The notes under the pieces are model-generated. The model saw only the letters and a program-made list of their open reading frames with translations. It did no database searches and was not told where the DNA came from. DNA of 64,000 nucleotides from Melastoma dodecandrum (taxonomy: Eukaryota > Streptophyta > Magnoliopsida > Myrtales > Melastomataceae): assembly GCA_029817715.1 (NCBI GenBank), contig JARUPY010000164.1, forward strand, positions 996,001 to 1,060,000. Direction: 5' to 3'. Shown here piece after piece: positions 22,059 through 33,457 of this stretch. Positions within the stretch are counted from its first letter, which is position 1, and each line of letters begins with the position of its first letter. The position numbers and the translations under genes were made by a program.

Positions 22059-22435
22059 GAGGGGGTGTTGAAAGTAATTTGTGATTACGGAGAATTAAAA
22101 GCACGGAGGTAGTGGAGCATTAAAAGCACCAAATAAATTAAGCATTGAAAGGGGATTAAATAGGTAATTAAATCTAAGTCTTTTAAGATAGGGGTTCCAA
22201 TAGTCGTCGGAAATTCCTACTCTTCCCTTTATACAGTGGAGTGTATAAACATTTCATGTAAGAGGAAGATTAAGAAAGAGAAAATATTTTCGCAGCTTAA
22301 ACACTCCAATACACATCTCGTAGATACATAGCTCTACAAAAGTTTTCAGTTATCGTACAGAAGGTCGTCGGTAGTACGAAACCCACGTTCTACTCGCACC
22401 TTTTCGTAATATCCAATCCTTTCACGCATAACCCT
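22056..22435 (+). mobile_element. Polypurine tract and 3' LTR of the second copia element
   Basis: The tract aagaggggg (22057-22065) precedes TGTTGAAAGTAATTTG (22066), a typical copia LTR start. The LTR runs about 370 bp (ctttatacagtggagtgtataaac region as promoter candidate) until the TRIM begins near 22441. The 3' limit is uncertain because no partner LTR is present. Confidence 0.6.
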
Positions 22436-22440
22436 CAATA

Positions 22441-22800
22441 AGTTTTGAAAATGAAAATATATATTTTGTCACGCATTCACTTAAAAGTTTGAGCTTTTAA
22501 AAAAGTTAAAGTCAACTGTTGTACAACAATGGTATCAGAGCTAGGGATAATGGGTTCAAAACTCATCAGGCGCAAAATGAAAACAAATTAAGAAGAAATG
22601 AAGAAAAGGCCAAGAAGCCAAACCCTAGGCAAAAGAATTGGGTCATAGAAGCCCGCCTAATACTTGGACTAGAGAATCGCAAAAAATGGCCAAAGAAGCC
22701 AGCTCGGTTCAGCGTGATGGGGAATGTTAAAAATGAAAATATATAGTATGCCACGCCCTTATCTAAAAGTTCAAGCTTTTACGACAATTGGTGTTGGCTA
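22441..22800 (+). mobile_element. TRIM (terminal-repeat retrotransposon in miniature)
   Basis: Two short repeats, 22441-22529 and 22725 to about 22795, share gaaaatgaaaatatata, tgccacgc/tgtcacgc, and aaaagttcaagctttta (first copy aaaagtttgagctttta). Between them are ATGGTATCAGAGCTAGG (tRNA-Met primer-binding site, 22530-22546), a non-coding purine-rich internal stretch of about 180 bp, and a polypurine tract gatgggga before TGTTAAAAATG. It encodes no protein and needs proteins from other elements. Confidence 0.75.
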
Positions 22801-25300
22801 CTAGCATTATCAAAATAAAAATCTTTGTAGAATAAAAGGGATGATGTCGCCTTTTGAGTTAAAATGCTCCCAAAATGCTCGTTAAATTATAGGTTACCCA
22901 CTCTTAGTCATGCATTATTTCACTATGATTCATTCGAAGAAAAAAGGTTTATGAAGAAGTAACATTTAAAAAAGCTAGTTTACTTGAATGAGACAGATAA
23001 GGTGAACAATATGTTGTGAGCGAAAGAAAAGACGTGTTCAAAGGGAAAGATATGCTACAGTATCTAGAGCATAAAATGGGGTATGCCATTCCAAGCGAAA
23101 GGTAAGGCATCGTGTTCTAAGCAAAGACGGGCCAAGCGAAACGAACTGAAGAAAGACAGGCTATGCAAAACGGCATGAGTGAAGTCTCATTTGAACATGA
23201 CAGGACGTACGTGGAAGATGCAACACAGATGAATCTCAAAGATTCTAAGGAGATAGGCATATCACATAATTGGCTAAAAATAACACTTTGCTTGCTTCGA
23301 GAAAACGGTAACGATAATTACAAATTCGAGATTGTAATCTTGTCATTATTTTTTTTTTAATTCCTTTCAGGCACTTTACTGCAGTTATTCACATTAGTCA
23401 AATATGATAAAAGACAATATTAATAACTAATTAAGTGGATTGTTACACTTGTAGATCGTATTGGATATGTAGCATTTAATTCAGTTTTTCTTTTACTTTG
23501 TATCTATTGGTGTTTCAAAAGTACTTTTTCTAAGTACAGGAGGGGAAGTTGCCTCTTGTCTTGTACATTTCAGATCTCCGTCATTCGTGAGTTTTCGCAT
23601 TCCATTCTTTCAATTCATTTCGTCATATACTTTTCAAACCTTTAAGTGATCAATCCGAATAGTTGCGTCAAATTCGGGACGTGTCTGTTGGTCAATCCCA
23701 AATCTCATTAATTTCATGGACATGAACTCGGGTGCTTCAAGGTTCTAATCAGACACGGACACAATGTTTCTTGGCTTGCCTTGGTCAACAAGCTTATTGA
23801 CAAATTTCATTGTTTAATGTCGCACATATTTCGTCAAAGTCGAAATAATTTGCTCAAATAATTGATTTTTGTTTTGGGAAATGTACTATATATATAAACA
23901 TACATGTCCTACTCTAGAACCTGCACATGACACCACAATAATGTTTAAAACAAAATACAAAATCCCGAGAGTAAGGACGTGATAGAAACGCTATGCAATC
24001 CGATCTAATGTTTCTAACGTTACCAAATTTGACAAGTACATTTAGAGCAGAGTTGGCCATCTTGTAAATCATCAAGGTTCGTGTCATAAAATTCCTAACA
24101 CCACCCGATTATCAGTTTATACAAATAACTATGCTTTAGTAATTTAATAATTTATACAAATAACGCTATACAATGCCCTTAGTAATTTAACATTTAATAC
24201 GTTTCGTAAGTGGTGTTTTTGTATTTACTATGCTTCATAAGATGTGTTTTTTATTATTTTAAAATATATTAAGATTATGAAACTATATTTAATGACATTA
24301 AGAACTACGTTTTTATTATTTATGTCGCAGGCACAAGTTTTCATAAAATTGAATTTCTTAACAAAAATCATTAAATAACAAGTATAAAATAAAATTTAGC
24401 TATCAAACACCATTAAAATTATCTAATATAAGATATCATATTAATAAATTGTACGATATTTCTAAAATGAAAAACCAAATCTAAGTAGAAAGTGTAATAA
24501 AGCATTTTTACTTTAATTAAGCAAAGTAAAAATATATTTGGACAGCATTTTTCAAGAAGAATTATATATGTGTATATCTATGTTATGTATGTATGTAAGT
24601 AAGTATGTATATATATATTTGTATGTATATATACATAAATAAATTTCAAAATTTTGAAGTTAAAATGAAAATTATTTGGTTCCGGTTATAAATTTGTTCA
24701 CCTCGAAATTACCTCTTATAGAAATACTTTCATACATAAACGGGTTTAACGCGTTAAGGAAAATATGCTTTAAACGTATTCGTATTAAATGTTTCTCTAT
24801 CTTGAATTACTGGCCCCATTTTAGAGCACAAACAAAATATATATAGAAAATAAAAGCACAATTTTTGAAATAAATAAATAAATTTAGTGATATCGCTTTT
24901 CCGAAGAAGAAAAATACTGTGATACAATTTTTTAATTAGTATGTACAAGTTTCCGAAACAATTATCCTATATTAGTATTTTATATGGTCTACAGAACTTT
25001 CAAGTACAAACGTTATTGACCTAATATTTTCTATGCAAAACGGCTTAAAAAATGGTTAGCCATTTGTGATCAAGAAGTTAAACTTAAAGGGTTTTTTTTT
25101 TAAGTATTCGATGAGTAATAAGTTCATGAATTTCTTAGATACTGTTGGTTATTTATAAACGTGACATTACTTTAGGGAAACTCGAACGACATTTTTTCTT
25201 CCAAAACAAAAATGGGTTTTCTGTTTATGAAACCTGAAATACCTTTTGGATGTATGTTTACTAAATGAGAGAATAACAGTAGTATTTTAAGAATTTCCAA
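22801..25300. other. AT-rich intergenic stretch without recognised genes
   Basis: No coding signal or recognisable transposon domain was seen. A tatg/tatata microsatellite lies at about 24570-24640. Long A/T-rich runs dominate 24100-25300. It could contain decayed elements beyond recognition. Confidence 0.4.
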
Positions 25301-25307
25301 AATTATG

Positions 25308-25742
25308 TTAATATAATAAAAGAGGTTGATGTGTCAACATTTGACTTGATCTGAGCCTCCAGAAAAAGCCAATGCTCGTTAAGAAACCTACAAATGATGT
25401 GCTTACATAATTCACGATATTCTTGACCTTGGCGGCTACTTGCCGGCCAAAGAAAGGCCTCAAATCTATCAATTTATTACTATAAAATTTCCGTGGGAAA
25501 GTTCCAGGAAACTGTGGGTGACCCCCCTTGGTTTTTTTTGGTTCCCGTAATTCCAAATATTGCTGTCGCCATGAATTAGGTGGGATTAGGGAAAGATCCC
25601 AACTATTGTTCCACCAATACTGATTATTTTTCAGTTTTTCTTTTTCGGCATATTGCATCGTTGCTTGGTCAAGACCCATACGCTTATCACTCGACTTAGG
25701 CGTGTAAATGGCATCAATCACACCGAGAGGCGACGATGACAT
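25308..25742 (-). CDS. Hypothetical 144-residue ORF, unrecognised
   Basis: The ORF begins MSSSPLGVIDAIYTPKSSDK and is unusually protein-like for this AT-rich area: it is rich in W, P and charged residues (QYWWNNSWDLSLIPPNSWR, REPKKTKGGHPQFPG, KLIDLRPFFGRQVAAKVKNI). It ends with a hydrophobic stretch (FVGFLTSIGFFW). I do not recognise the family. It lies just upstream of the family A LTR and could be one exon of a larger or decayed gene, since the C-terminal tail after FFWRL looks less constrained. It could also be a chance ORF. A start codon is present; a promoter was not identified. Confidence 0.4.
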   Translation of the reverse strand: MSSSPLGVIDAIYTPKSSDKRMGLDQATMQYAEKEKLKNNQYWWNNSWDLSLIPPNSWRQQYLELREPKKTKGGHPQFPGTFPRKFYSNKLIDLRPFFGRQVAAKVKNIVNYVSTSFVGFLTSIGFFWRLRSSQMLTHQPLLLY

Positions 25743-25819
25743 TTGAATAAATAAATAAGAGGGTTAACCTTAACCATGTTGGTGTTATATACATAACTTA
25801 GTTTAGATTATATCGTATC

Positions 25820-26545
25820 TATTTAGCGATAGAAATTCTGGGCCAGAGGTCTCGGCCTCATCCTTGGATCAATGGTTTAGAATACATGCCCAGGGTACAA
25901 GAAGCCCAGAAAGGAGGTAGTTGTGAAAACACATCCGGCGAAGGCTTGTGGGCGAAGCAGTAATCAAGCGACGGGAGAACCAGGCGACAAGGGTTAAAGA
26001 GATGATCAAGCGACAATCAACTAGGCGAGCGAGGAAATTCTACAGCAGAGGCTAATGGGCGATTCGGTCGGTCAGTAGCTGTTATGGGAAGATTCCAGAC
26101 GGTCTCAAGACTTGAAAGGAAATTGTTGCCATGTTGGTTAGAATGGAAAGAAGATATTCCACGAAAACTCGCAACAGGGATATGAAGTATATGTGAAATA
26201 TTTCGTTACCATATATACGTAGGTCTAAATTAGTATAAATAGTTGTCTTAGCGTTGTATAAACACACCTCCCTACAAGCGGACATATTGTCTTTTATCTT
26301 CAAGCATTCCAGCATTAAGCTCTCCTTGTGCTCCAGCGTTCTTGCTTTCTTGCGAAGGCATCGTTGATAGCACCCGTCAGTGTTTCTGCTTAAGGGTGTT
26401 TATTCGCTGCCTTCTCCTCTTTTTCTTCATTCATAGGCAACCATACACACATTTCAACGAACCTCCAAGCACCAGTTGCTCGTAGTGCCAGAGATTTCCA
26501 ACGTGTTTGGATCCTGTTTGTCCAAGGTTACTTCCGGAGCGAACA
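25820..26545 (+). repeat. 5' LTR of family A
   Basis: It matches 37869-38597 almost throughout, including gaaattctggg, gggcgaagcagtaatcaagc, agattccagacggtctcaag, ggacatattgtcttttatct and the terminal GCGAACA. The TATA box tataaatag is at 26234-26242. Its first bases are tatttagc, against tgtttagc in the partner, so the terminal TG has mutated. Confidence 0.9.
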
Positions 26546-26565
26546 CGCCTTTGGCGACCACAGTG
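26546..26565 (+). promoter_or_regulatory. Primer-binding site, family A
   Basis: The sequence cgcctttggcgaccacagtg follows the LTR end directly and precedes the gag ATG at 26582. It is the same junction type as family C at 3100. Confidence 0.65.
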
Positions 26566-26581
26566 GGAGATTAGGCCAACA

Positions 26582-28300
26582 ATGCCGAGAACCCGTCGTG
26601 GAACTGATACAAACAACCTTGGAGATGATCTCTCCGATGGCGGAAACAATAATAATGGAAACAACTCGGACCCAACCATAGCTGGGGAGATCAACCATTA
26701 TGAGTACTCTCCAACTCTTAATGGAGAAGGTCGTTGCTATCGATTAGAAGCATGACGCCATCAAGGAAAAATCGACTCCAAGACGGAGGCTGTCTTTCAA
26801 AACTTGGAAACTATATCAGGGTGACCATTGAACAACCCTGGTAATAGGAAAGGTGAATCGGCTACAGAACGCCAACTTGATCACGATGCCTATAGAGCGT
26901 CAATTGCTGAGGGAAAGAAAAAGGTTGACACGGAAGATGTCTCTACCATCCCTACAGGTCCTAAGAAGGTCGTGCACAATAATTTATCTCTCGTGATAAA
27001 CGAGTACAGGACGACTGTGCCACAAGATCATCACATGGCATATCAACCCCCAATCCATAGGAGGGAAAATCTTAATTAGCCGAGGGAGAACGGATTCGTT
27101 CATCCTACTGAGAACCATGATCGCTCTGAATATACCCCCAGCCCATCCACTGGAGGGGAATAACAGCGCATGAAGCGATGGCACTGCCGGGTCTCTTGCC
27201 AGAACTAAAGGACTACGTGAATGGAATGAGGTCCCTAGGGTGGACGATATGAATGAAGTCCAACTCTATCGGACTCCTTACCCAGACAACATCGATCAGG
27301 ATTACCCTTTTCCTAGGGGATACCATATTCCTGAATTCGCTCGCTTTTTAGGCGAAGAACGTATTTCGCCTGCGAAACACATCGCCTGTTTTACTCATCA
27401 GGCTGGAGAAGCCGCCACTAATGGATTTTGGAAACATCGTCTATTTCCTAGCTCCCACACAGGAACAGCCTTTACATGGTATATGAATCTTCCTCCAAAC
27501 TCAGTGAGGAACTGGGAGGATATGCAGGTGCCGTTCACTCTGGCATTTGCCCAAACTGATCCAGCAGTAACCGTGCAAGACCTCACCCACATGAAACAAC
27601 AACCTGGAGAGCACGTGGCAGTCTTCCTAAGGTGAAAAACTTTTGCGTCCGAAGCCGAACTGATAGCCACCGCACAGGATTCTCTCCGCCTTCGACTTCA
27701 GAAGAAGTAGAAGGAGAAGTGCTCAAGGGCTGGAATGAATTGGCCAGCAAGGCTACCCGATATGAAAATCTCCTTAGTGAGAAAACTCAGGCGAAAGGAA
27801 GTTTGATCTCGGGGCCCTTGATAACCTATCAAGTGGAGCCGGTCGTAGATGTTGACATAACAGAATATGTAAAGGGACAACCCCTAACCTGCGACGAGTT
27901 GACTAAGAAGAACTTCCGAGCCAAAGCCTCACCTGAAACCCAAGAAGAGAGGAAGTATTCTTTTGATGAGGCGAAGGCCGATAAAATTTTCGAATTCATG
28001 CTCCAGAGCAGGCGAATCCGATTAAAATCAGACCATCGATTTCCTCGTACTAAAAGAGATAAATCACGAAACTTCTGAAAGTGACATGAATCATTCACCC
28101 ATACCACTAGGGACTGCATCACGTTTAGAAACTTGGTGCATGACCTAATAGAGTCTAAGGCATTACGCTTCCCAGACTCGGGGGAGCAGGCGTTAACGGA
28201 ATCGCATCCATTTGGTGACGTAGTTAACATAAATGCCTTTGATATCAATTGTCTAACCATATCACCATCAATGCAGGGACACAAAGATCAATCTCCTGAG
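26582..28300 (+). pseudogene. Gypsy gag (family A)
   Basis: Gag starts MPRTRRGTDTNNLGDDLSDG at 26582, with an Asn/Gly-rich linker. The Retrotrans_gag core lies at 27240-27635 (PYPDNIDQDYPFPRGYHIPE; GTAFTWYMNLPPNSVRNWED; FAQTDPAVTVQDLTHMKQQP). It continues in the next frame at 27632-28078. The end resembles the Tat zinc region, HESFTHTTRDCITFRNLVHD and LIESKALRFP (28080-28170). It is broken by at least three stops or frameshifts. It would have formed the particle shell. Confidence 0.8.
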
Positions 28301-28780
28301 ACTAGCAAAACAATCATCGCTAACAAGCTGTTCAAAAGGCTACTGAGCAAAGGGAAACTCCAGTGCCCTGCTGATCTTAGGAGTACACGACCTGATCGTT
28401 GCACATGGATACTTCGTAGACCACAGACCGATACCATACCTTTCGGAAGTACTTGTTGAGCGAAAAAAAATCGGAATGGTACGACCTTAACCGTCTCGAA
28501 GCGATGGCTATGAGAATCAACAATGGTCCAAGGGTGTACCAGTGCATGGAGGAACGTACGGAACAGAAGGGCATGCCACCTCCTAGAAACTGAGAGCTCT
28601 ATACCCTTGAAGAACTCATGAGATAGGGAATCACAGGGGAAAGCGTGCAGGTTCAGAAAAAGCCTTGCACTAAGAAGTCCCCCAGGCGACGTGCCATGGA
28701 CCCCCTTGGGCCTGAACAGGCGAAGCAATCCTAGAGCAAAAGGATCACCCTCAAGGCGATAGGGACGCATTGGGGGAAGG

Positions 28781-31439
28781 AGATACAAGGATGGTCGTCG
28801 CTTCGCCCTTATCTCAACCGACGACACCTACTGGAGGTCTCAACTTGCTAAACATCGAGTAAACGAGGCGACGATGAGCACCGAGGGACGCGTCTCTCAG
28901 GCGACGAAAGGCAACCAGGCGACGAGCAGCCCAAAGGACGGTTACGATCTGATTGCTCAGGTCTGATAACTTGCACTCCAAGAGTCGCGCCAACTCCACT
29001 ACCCTGCTCTATTATCTTTCCAGATATTGTCGGGAGGCAATAATATATTTCATTTCCTCATTTTCTGATCCTAACCTTTATTTTATTTCCCTTATCTTTT
29101 ATTTCGTTTCCTTAATTTTCTTTCCATGGGCAACATATATAAGCCCATGTATTGTATGAGTTGGAACAATCAGATTATTCAGACTTTAAATCCCATATTA
29201 GACTTTTGTCATTCTATCCGAAGGAGTGGATTCTCTTTCAACCTCGTTTTTCATTTGGTGGATTCCAAGTGCATATTGAGTAGAGTGTATTGACCACTGG
29301 TGGTGTCCCTGTATTCTCCGTGTTGTTCCTCGCCCTCGTTCTTGTTTACGGTGGTGTGTCTGTATCCATGTGACAGGCGAGTTCTATCCGAGTCTTCTTT
29401 CACGGTGGTGTATCTGTATCCATGGAGGTTGATCTCAACGTATCCTTTCATGCCTATCCATTCAGCCATCCCGTTTTATTATCTACCCCTTCGACCATTC
29501 CCAAGTCACTCCATTCCGTACCTAGAGTGACGTTCCCCATCGTTTCGGTATTGGAGTCATCTATTCTTTGCCGCCCCCACATCATCTTGTATCAGAGCGC
29601 AAGGTTGTTAAAGTACTCAAGGTTGCTTTACAGTCTATGGTTGTCAATGGTCAGAAGAATCAGACACGATATGACTCTTGATGAAGCACACTTTATCTCG
29701 AGATGTGCTATATGCCACCAGGCGAAGAGCCGAGTCCAACCCCAAGGATTATATACTCCATTTCCAGTTCCTGAGCGACCATGGGAACATGTGAGTATGG
29801 ATTTGTGTTGGGACTGCCCAGGATGCAGCGGAGGAAGGATTCAATCATGGTTGTGGTCGATAAAATTCTCGAAGATGGCACACTTCATTCCATGCTAGAA
29901 GACAGACGATGCAACCAACGTAGCGGATTTATTTTTTCGAAAAGTGCTGAGATTGCATGACGTACCTAACTAAATCGTATCAGATCGCGACGTGAAGTTC
30001 CTAAGCTACTTTTGGAAGACGTTGTGGTACAAGTTGGGAACTAAGCTCGTCTTCAGCACGACATACCATCCACAGATCCACAGACAGACAGAGGTTGTCA
30101 ATCGAACCGTGGCTGCAATTCTTCGAACCTTGGTCTCGCAGAACCAAAATGATTCGCCTACAATAGAGCCCCGAGATCAACAACCAAGTCCTCACCTGTT
30201 GAGGTAGTCTATGGCCTCAATCATATGATTCCTGTCGATCTAATGCCTTTACCAAGTGTGAAGACAGTCAGCCGAGATGCCGAAGAGCGCGCTAAGGAGA
30301 TGAGATAATTCCATGAGAAGATTCGTGCTCAAATCGAGATGCTAACTGTCGATATCAGGAAAGAGCAAATCGTGGGAGGAGAGTGAAGCTTTTTCGGCCA
30401 GGAGACTTATTGTGGATTCATCTGAGGAAGGAATGATTTCCCACTAAGAGGAAGAGAACAAGCTGATGCCTCGAGCTGAAGGCCCTTTCAAGATCATCGA
30501 GCGCATCAAACACAATGCCTACAAGGTGGATTTTCCAGGAGACTAGAGTTTCGGCCACTTTCAATGTGAAGGACCTGATTCCATACTAAGACGATGAGCA
30601 TACAAGTTTGAGGACAAACTCTCTTCGACAAGGGGAGGATGATACAAGGATGGTCCTCGCTTCGCCCGCATCTCAGCTAACGTCGCCTACTGAAGGTCTC
30701 AACTTGCTAATCATCGAGCAAACGAGGCGACGAGGAACACCGAGCGACGCGTCTCTCAGGCGACGAAAGACAACCAGGTGACGAGCAGCCCAAAGGATGG
30801 TTACGATCTGACGGCTCAGGTCTGACAACTTGCACTCCAAGAGTCGCGCCTACTCCATTACCCTGCTCCATTATCATTTCCGATCTTGTCGGGAGGAAAT
30901 AACATATTTCCTTTCCTCATCTTCTAATAATTTATTTTATTTCCCTTATCTTTTATTTTGTTTCCTTTATTGTCTTTCCATGGGGCAGCCTATATAATCC
31001 CTTGCATTGTAAGAGTTGCAACAATCAGATTATTCAAACTTTAAAACCCAGATTAAACTTTTGTCTTTCTATCAGAAGAAGTGGATTCTCTTTTAACCCC
31101 GTTCTTCATTTGGTGGATTCCAAGTGCAGATTGAGTAGAGTGTATCCACCGGTGGTGGTGTGCATGTATCCTCCGTGTTGTTTCTCGCCCTCGTTCTTGT
31201 TCACGGTGATGTGTCTGTATCCGTCTGACAAGTGAGTTCTATCCGAGTCCTCTTTCAAGATGGTGTATTTGTATACGTGGATATTGATCTCAACCTATCC
31301 TTTCATACCCATCCATTCAGCCATCCCGTTTCATTAACTTCCCCTCCGACTATTCCTACGTCACTCCATTCCACACCCACAGTGTCGTTTCTCATCGTTT
31401 CGGTATTGGAATCATCTATTCCTTACCACCCCGACATTA
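28781..31439 (+). mobile_element. Family B1 gypsy, internally deleted, nested in family A
   Basis: Its LTRs, 28781-29584 and 30640-31439 (about 800 bp each), share taca aggatgg starts, TATA boxes (29135 and 30991), the repeated ggtggtgt..ctgtatcc blocks and CATCA-type ends. Flanking 5-mers gaagg (28776-28780) and gaatg (31440-31444) match at four of five positions, supporting insertion as a unit. A polypurine tract caaggggagga precedes the 3' LTR. The internal region is only about 1.05 kb and encodes a gag-start/integrase fusion, so it is non-autonomous. Confidence 0.88.
29646..30210 (+). pseudogene. In-frame fusion of gag start to integrase (family B1)
   Basis: The frame opens MVRRIRHDMTLDEA, which matches the gag start of the family B3 element (MARRIRRGMTPDEA, minus strand from 47381). 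It passes without a break into the integrase zinc-binding and core start: FISRCAICHQAKSRVQPQGL and YTPFPVPERPWEHVSMDL. Further core follows in other frames: [39 protein letters not shown] and [20 protein letters not shown] (with the DDE Asp and Glu). A deletion removed most of gag, the protease, RT and RNase H. The fusion ORF itself ends at 29898. Confidence 0.75.
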
Positions 31440-31499
31440 GAATGGACTTCAATAGTCCAGTTTCTGACAACTAATATGCTCTATTATAGGAGCAAACCG

Positions 31500-33140
31500 A
31501 TCACAGCGTACAAGGTACTCATCACCTAGATGTGCCAGCTCTGTTGCAACCAATCCTTCTACTGCTGGTCGGTATGGCGTCTGAAGGGAAGATCAAGATA
31601 GAAAGGCCGGACCCGTCGTCAAGTAACCTATCTGACTCCGAATTCACCTACTCTTCAGAGATTCCATCTGAGGGCAACCTCAAAAAGGGTGATGACTTGC
31701 ATAAAAGGGAGTTTGTTTAGGTAGATAATCGCCTGCAACATCTTAAAAACTTACCCTTTGTTCGAGTCCCTATCGTACCAACAACGAGTACTTGGCAGAA
31801 GGTAAGCTCCCCCAGGTGCCTATTGAGAAGACTAAAAAGCGGAGATAAAGGAGAACACGACGCGCCACGGAGAAACGTGCCAAAATGGCATCCTCCAATA
31901 ATCAGAAAACTAAGAATCGAGTGAGGGTGACCTCGTGTCTAACTCGTTGAGTGACTACAACCCAATCCAATCCGGAACTCCTCCCGAGGCGAATGAAGCC
32001 AGTTGCAATGTTCTCATGTTGCCAGCCGAATTTCCTATGAGGGACGACACACAAGCAAAAGGTAGATCGACGCCACACTATAACCATAGTGTTGACGCTG
32101 AAATACCACGAAACTTCCCATGTAGGTGGCGAAAAGCGCCTCCTCATCATTACGGAAACATATGGTCCCACTCCACATTCGGGTGATGATCAACAATGTG
32201 GCGATGCGCGGCGTTCTTGTTGATAACGGAGCGACCATTAGTTTGCTCCCCCTTGAGGCTTATAAAATTCTCGGGTTCACATAGCTAAACTCAGAGAGAT
32301 CGATATACGGTTCGGCAGATTCAACGGAATCACGAATAGGCGTGGAAACGCTAAACTCCGAGTGGGTACACACGAAAAGAAGACGACTTTCTTTGTCATT
32401 GACATAAAGCCCTCTTTCAATGCCCTACTCGGGAGGGATTAGCTACACAAGGCTGGTGCCATACCCTATACTCTCCACCAGGAACTACTACTGTTGGGAA
32501 AACATGGTCTAGAAGTCGTCTCAGGGCAGGCGAACGAAAATACTAACACGCCCTCTGTTTGTGCAGGGGCAATAAAACAGTCAAAGACATGACACTGGAA
32601 CAAAGATATGCGATGGGGGACCCAAACTTTGGCCCTCTAAGCGAAGCAGGCTACGAGTTCTTGGTTTGGTACGACTGACCACCCTTGGTGCCACTACAGC
32701 TTGAAGCCAGTGAAGACCTGACCTCGCTGGAGAAAGACATATATCCAGCCGGGATGGAGAGTAATGGCGACACTCATCATACTTAGATGGATTTTGGGCC
32801 CGATAGACTCCTCAACCCACGTTCGTCTAATGGGGAGTGAAAGATCCGACCCGATATCGGATGTCCTAGAGAGACTAGCTAGTATAGGACATCCAGAATA
32901 AATGGAACACTATGTAACGTGTTTCCTTCGACATGCCAAGACATGCCTAGTATCCATTCAATTAATAAAGAAGTCCCTAATACTTCTGAGTGACCCATGG
33001 AACCCTTTGAGTGAAATAAACTTAGTGACCGCTGATTCACCATGCATTACCTACCTCGGCTCACTCATGAGCGAAGCTGAGACTCATGAAATAAGCGAGA
33101 TTCTTCATACTTACAAAGACTGCTTTGCAAGGGATTATCT
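31500..33140 (+). pseudogene. Family A aspartic protease and RT N-terminal stub
   Basis: After the nested element the family A pol resumes. A protease with the active-site D-N-G-A variant is read at about 32205-32280 (RGVLVDNGATISLLPLEAYK). An LLGRD-type motif appears near 32430 (SFNALLGRD). The pre-RT region reads EINLVTADSPCITYLGSLMS and ETHEISEILHTYKDCFARDY (33012-33140), the Tat-type lead-in to RT. The RT catalytic core is absent because the sequence then jumps to the end of the antisense ORF. Multiple stops are present. Confidence 0.7.
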
Positions 33141-33457
33141 TCATACTTACGCGCTCGGCTACCTCGTTCGCATGGGCCTTACTCTTGGTCAATAACCACT
33201 CGCACGGCTGCCTCGTTTGCTTGGGCAGCGGCTAGGTCTGCGTCAACCTTAGCGATGTGTACAACCCTGGCATCCAATTCTTCCAGGAAATGTCGAATGG
33301 TGGCTGACAGTTCTTCTCGATTCCTGCGGAGTTTAGCCCCTTCAAGAGACAGCTCGTTTACTCGGGCAGAGGATGGAAGCGGCAAGGACGATGCAAGTTC
33401 GTTTTCTTCTAACCTCGCCTTGAGTGCAATGTCCCCCTGTCGTTCACCCCATGAGCG

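Noticed and set aside
24560..24650. tatgtatg/tatata run considered as a possible centromeric or satellite array
   Set aside because: Short and irregular; an ordinary AT microsatellite.
28288..28827. 179-codon minus-strand ORF
   Set aside because: It overlaps family A gag-pol sequence antisense and has no family signature.
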